NCBI GenBank assembly: GCA_921293015.1
Contig: OV121085.1
Location: 14,223,731-14,287,730 of the forward strand
DNA length: 64,000 nt
Origin: Phorcus lineatus
Lineage: Eukaryota > Mollusca > Gastropoda > Trochida > Trochidae
Direction: 5' to 3'
In this document: positions 59,301 through 64,000 of the stretch, piece by piece
Layout of the letters: every line of letters begins with the position of its first letter
How positions within the stretch are numbered: the stretch's first letter is position 1
Program-made: the position numbers and the translations under genes
The notes under the pieces: generated by a model
What the model was told of the DNA's origin: nothing
What the model saw: the letters and a program-made list of their open reading frames with translations, nothing else
Database searches by the model: none

Positions 59301-60109
59301 CACCAATTCTATTATATATATGTATATGGTATTTTTAATGTTAATAATTTGATATACAGATTTCTCGTGAAAGCTATTAAGCTAAAATAATAAGATAACC
59401 CAAGCAAAATGTGTCACTTAATATTACACTTCACTTTCACAGCCTAATTACCACATTATTATATTTCAATACAGATAGAAAACGAAAGTGATCAAAAATA
59501 AGTATTTGATTCAAATATGGATTGTGATTTTAATGAACGATTCTTACATTTTTATATTCAGCAAATAAATAATTGTAAATCGAAGCAATCATATAAAGAA
59601 AGACACTTCTTACTAGATGGTGACGTTGTTTTCTCTTATTTGGCCGATGATGTCTATGTTGGTGTTGACTACTTCAGATAATTTATTTAATTTATAGCGC
59701 TGATCAGAATCAAGATGATGATACAGATTTCGTATTTATCTATGATATCATATTGTCATTATTGACTTACTGGTTGGTATCGTTTTGATCTGGAAGTATC
59801 CAGTCATAGCTTCAGAGTCATTCGTTGATGTAACAAAGAGCCACATTACATCTCCTGCTCTAAAATGGAAATATCCTTTAGGGAAATTTAACCTTTGGTC
59901 AAAACACGACAACTCGAATGACATCTCAGACACTGACACTCTTCTACTGCATCTTGAGATTGTTATATCTGGATACATTAGTAATCTTGCCTCGTGAATG
60001 AGTTGTACCCTACAAGAACACATTCCATTGCTTCCTGAGATTGATGATAAGTCCATGTTGAGATTTGTTTGGTGCGTGGTTTCTTCTCCATGACGACACA
60101 GTTGCATTG
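56374..60109 (-). pseudogene. Receptor gene 6: CRHG-type ectodomain, stalk and TM intact, tail frameshifted, signal exon not found
   Basis: Exons seen: 59771-60109 ectodomain (CRHGEETTHQTNLNM, CSC, CSR, LSC), 58532-58750 stalk (FTLECLDPNTNTSETT), 57931-58012 membrane span (AAIGGGIAGSVIVLVIIVTG), 56374-56515 tail. The first three are open with correct splice sites and phases. Compared with gene 5 the tail exon has lost 23 bases near its start and 1 base further on. The reading frame after the membrane becomes RYRCISRI then TAG (56491-56493), removing both ITAM-like tyrosines and YQNV. In the old frame the first motif Tyr is also changed to His (THCDL). The product would be a nearly tail-less receptor. 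No convincing signal exon lies between 60110 and 64000; it may be outside the window. Confidence 0.7.
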
Positions 60110-63100
60110 CTGAAAATACAAGTGATTGAACATCGTATCTATAGTGGTCGTATATTAAATTTGAAGAAGCCCTGTAATTAGATGTTTGTTATAGCAAAAC
60201 ATATTTCATCGTTAACAAGAAATGGACCTATGGAACTAACATGGAAAAATAAATTGTTTTCATTTTGAGGTGATGAAGACAATTTAAGTCACATTGTTTA
60301 ATGCTATGACTAATTTAAGTTCCGAGAAACGTTAAAGTGGGGCTCCCGGGTAAAATCACCTTATTTAACCAAGCCAAATTGTACAATTATGTGCATGTTT
60401 TCAATATATATCCTTCTTGAATTGATTTTACGTCATGTTTTAACAAGTTTAGATAACTTGATTATGTTAATAATTTCGATTGAAAAAAGGATAGTAAATT
60501 GCCTTCCCGATCGTGTCGTTCCGTGAAATCAACCGGATGTGACGTCAACTGTGGAAAACACACGTGACGTAGCCGCCATAACAAATGTAAACAACACCAC
60601 ATTTCATAATTAGGTGATCGTGTTGTCGTAGCTATTGAAAACTCAGAACACTTTAGGGTGATGTTTTTTAAATATAAGTGCTGTGCGAAAATTAAGAAAA
60701 AAGGAAAAGGCTTTTGATGACTTTTATACGTCATTATGGAAACAATTCGTATGATAAATTCGCAGTCTTAAATTAAACCACTGCTTTACACTGTCTACAC
60801 GGGTAATGCACCCAATTAAAAACACCGGTGAGTGACTCCTTGTAATAATTTTTCTAAAAAAGAATTCTTCGTCAGTTTACTGTCGAGTTTATATTTCGCT
60901 GCCGTGACTTTCGAAAGGGGGCCTCAATCTACATCAGTACAAGTGTATGAAAAAAACATTAGAACAATCGGTGAAGTTTAATTTGTTGTACTGGGGATTT
61001 TGAGTAAATTACAAAATGAACAATATGAACAAATATAATTTGTTGTTGATATTAGAATTAGAAGGGTGAAAAATTACCAGATGACACCATTTACATTTTA
61101 GTCTTTCAACTCTAAATTTCAAAATGATATATACTTTGATTATTTCAACATTTTTTGTAAATGAACTATGAATACAAAGCAAAATAGAGTGAATCAAATA
61201 AATTTTATTATTATTTTAACAGAAGGGATTTATAAAATTTAATTTATTCAATCAGATTCAATATCAAATATTGCTTAAATTAGTCTCCCTAATCAGGAAA
61301 TTAAATATAATTTTTTGCAAAGCTTGGAAATTATGTAAAGCCCAATTATTCTGTGTGCCAATCTTGACTTTCAAAATTAAGTCAATCATTTCAATGCATC
61401 ACAAACAAAACACTGTGCTTGAGCATTCTTATTTATTATTTGGAAACTTTATATGATAATTTATCTATTTTTGTTGCAACACCAAAAAAGAAAGAAAATT
61501 TAATTGCACCAATTTTTGGAACATTATTTAACTGTAGTAATGTTGTCAATACATTGTTCGTAATATCATATATTTTATTTTGATATTTATTAAATTTATA
61601 TATTTTAATCTTTTTTATCCTAATTCCTAGTGAATAAGTGAAGGGCGATTGATCAGCTTATTTCCAATTCCAACAAAGGTAATATTTAAAATGGACGAAA
61701 GAATGAATGATGGTTCAGAATATTTGATAATTTTTGTGTTTGGTCAGAAAAAAATAAAGACTTGTCATGCATTTTAAAACATGGAAAGCTTACAATAAAA
61801 TTCCATATCGAACATCGGCCATGCACAAATAAATCATTTAGTGAAATCAGCAAATAATTGAAAAAAATTGCCAGATTCAACCACCACAGGTTATTATGAT
61901 TTTACTATGCATTCGCAAAATGTTATCATAATTTTCAATTTTATGATAAATAAAAAGTATGCAGCTGGTAATTTTGAATCTGTCCACGATACATTGAATT
62001 ATTTCACACTCGTGTATTTTGCTGCGTTGTACGTACGTGCAAGTTGACTTACGTAACGAGCGGCATTTCGCTAAATCAAACGATAAAAATACAGTTACAC
62101 AAAATATGTTCGTTTAAATCATCATTGTCCTTACATTGGCAAGGGCATTTGTAAAAACACGTACGTTACCCGATGTCTTTTCGACCGAAGTTAGTACTGT
62201 TTTGACGTTCGAGTTCAACATATGAAGAGACTAACTTCCGGGTTATGTAATGGACATTTATTTAACTTTATCGTCATTTTTATTTTATTTCCTTTTTACT
62301 ATTGCGTCAGAAGTTCATAAGAAGTTATCTTGCCAATTGTTGTATCAATTGGTCGACTGGTATGGCTGCTACAATCTGCGCTATTTCATTGTCTGACAGT
62401 GTATAGATACGACAGAGGCCATCTGTTTTCCACAGGTGACGTCACACATTCCATAGGACGAAATCGAGGTTTACCCGGTGTTTATAATAAAGTAAGATGG
62501 CCGACACGTCAAAATAGCGACGTAAACGGTGGAGTTTTCAACTTCTTTTACGATTTTCTAAAAACATCCTTCATCCGAATAGCTAAGGTATTTGTGATAT
62601 TGATGACTTTTAACTAATAAAAGCGTTTTTTACGTCTAATAGATGTACATGCGAAGCAAAGTGTATATAGATGGAACATTTTGGAGCCAAATCACCCGGG
62701 AGTTGCACTTTTTAAACACCAGTATAACCAGTTATTTACTTTTATTTGACAATACAAATGTATTTGTAATGCAAATGAACCATCACTTAGCACGATTACG
62801 TTCATCCACATACCTGTAATGTAGTTTGAAAATCCTTCAGTGATCATATACACCATATGTGCTAGATCCTTCATAATAAGCAAAGACGTGTCAGTCCAGA
62901 ATCTTACTCACAAACTCCTTTGTTTTCTTTAGGATTTGTGTTCATACACGTCCATATTGTTTATAGTATGTTCGTGTATCTATTATGCATACCGGGTATG
63001 CATTCATCATGAACACATGGTTTACCCATGAACACCTTACACAATATTTTTGTTTTTCTATAAAACTACAAAAACCTAAAAACAAATGTAATTAATTAAA

Positions 63101-64000
63101 CACATATGCCGGGTTTTAAGTTTTTTCAAAATATTACTGGGGATCTGATTCGCTGACAGAACTACTTACTTTTTATTCGTTCAGCGAGTCATACACCTGT
63201 CAACGCGACTTCAAGCAAACATTGTTTTCGTATGGTATAACATGGAATGTAAAGTGTTTATGTATGGTTTGTGTTACTATTTCGTTCATATGAGATTGTC
63301 TTGCTCTATAAATGATTTATAAACACGTTACATATTGGTGGAACTACATTTGACTGCGCAAGACATGAGACATTGACACAATCCACCCAAGACAGAAAAA
63401 CTGTACTTCATCTCCTCTTGTTGATTCGAATAATCAACAATAACTGGTCATTCTATTGCGCTAGCTTGTAACTCTTAGTGGGGTGCACGTGCAGCACGTC
63501 CATGTTGCACAGGTGATGTTGCATGTGCATGATTGTCGAATTGCGGCACGACAATAGTTTTAGGAATTCCCGGATGTAGCGATCTCCTGTCAAGTCGCCT
63601 AGTATGGTCACAAGGTCAAGTTTAATAATAATCTTAATCATAATAATCATAATAATCATAATCATAATAATAATTTGCATTTGTATGGCTCTTTCTTTAT
63701 GTACAAGGCTAATGCTAAAAGCTCAAAAATATATTATCCTGAGGGAATTATACTTTCGATGCAGCTACTAAGCGCTTATCGCGACCATATAGGTCCATAC
63801 ATCCCGTATTCAGGTTTGCAGTCAAACGAGAAGTACCCCAATATCGCCACAGATTCCCCGCCATGTTGGCATGATGGTCCGTGGTGCATACGCTGTTCCT
63901 GGACGCCTCCAAACCCTGATTCAAATAGTCAATTTGAATCATTCAAATAGTGCAGAAGGAACCTGCTTTCGTCTGACCAGTGAACGTTCTTCTATGATAT
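60110..64000. other. Right-hand region without a supported gene
   Basis: Contains two stretches richer in CpG and CRE-like 'tgacgtca' motifs (about 60510-60610 and 62400-62520), a block 'agtggggtgcacgtgcagcacg' at about 63477 shared with gene 5 intron 1 (about 49236), and the ATT-tailed sequence listed separately. It is probably the beginning of gene 6 intron 1 plus repeats; no exon is convincing. Confidence 0.4.
63612..64000 (-). mobile_element. Putative SINE-like element with ATT-repeat tail, minus orientation, cut by the window end
   Basis: In minus-strand reading the sequence runs through 'gcgcttagtagctgcatcg' and 'catacaaatgcaaattatta' and ends in ATT/ATG triplet repeats (63620-63675 in plus coordinates). 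The layout (body, then tail of short repeats) resembles the 2030-2405 element but the bodies differ. The short open frames at 63675-63950 are not convincing. Confidence 0.4.

Noticed and set aside
62330-62617. 95-codon plus-strand ORF in the CpG-rich stretch
   Set aside because: No recognisable domain, no conserved copy and no splice logic; likely chance.
62815-62878. Minus-strand ATG followed by a phase-1 donor (MKDLAHMVYMITEGFSNYIT), a candidate signal exon for gene 6
   Set aside because: The peptide lacks a hydrophobic core like the other five signal exons, and nothing else supports it.
1-64000. CRISPR arrays, operons or prokaryotic elements
   Set aside because: None seen; splice-site-bounded exons and non-LTR elements show eukaryotic nuclear DNA.

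Overview
The window is animal nuclear DNA. It is AT-rich and intron-rich, with GT-AG splice sites, Thr/Ser-rich stalk exons, non-LTR and tyrosine-recombinase retrotransposons and MITE-like elements. No prokaryotic operon structure is present. The mix of a Ngaro-like element, an ATT-tailed SINE-like element and receptor tails with repeated YAVV(D/N)K motifs suggests a lophotrochozoan, most likely a mollusc. That assignment is inference; no marker gene fixes the species.

The backbone of 4.0-60.1 kb is a tandem array of six paralogous single-pass membrane receptor genes, all on the minus strand. I assembled them by hand from exons: signal peptide, an approximately 112-residue Cys-rich ectodomain, a Thr/Ser-rich stalk, a transmembrane segment and a cytoplasmic tail. 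Intron phases are 1, 1, 1, 2 in every copy with all exons visible, and the summed exons divide exactly by three in genes 1-5 (549, 364, 287, 287 and 316 codons before the stop). Gene 1 is 4062-7644, gene 2 is 12875-17524, gene 3 is 25901-31890 (nonsense codon in the membrane exon), gene 4 is 34553-39175, gene 5 is 41232-52630, and gene 6 is 56374-60109 (signal exon not found, tail frameshifted).

The array is mosaic. There are two ectodomain types (CHHG-like in genes 1, 5, 6; CQYG-like in genes 2, 3, 4) and two membrane/tail types (a long tail with YAVV repeats in genes 1, 2; a short tail with an ITAM-like YxxL-x7-YxxI pair plus a YQNV motif in genes 3-5, broken in 6). The two sets are combined in all four ways. 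Relic stalk exons in genes 3 and 4 mark where such a swap could have happened. This looks like a paired, immune-type receptor cluster, but ligand and signalling are inference.

Mobile DNA is layered on the array. A complete-looking Ngaro-like element (19849-25757) carries split direct repeats, gag, RT-RNase H, tyrosine recombinase and an SGNH hydrolase. It lies 143 bp past the gene 3 stop, and a paralogous empty site lies at 34408/34409. Gene 5 introns hold a 5'-truncated LINE, a long foldback element, a FLYWCH-like fragment, a TA-flanked MITE-like element and a twin-primed LINE with a 15-bp target duplication. The outer regions (1-4 kb and 60-64 kb) hold a diverged direct duplication, SINE-like sequences and no gene I can support.
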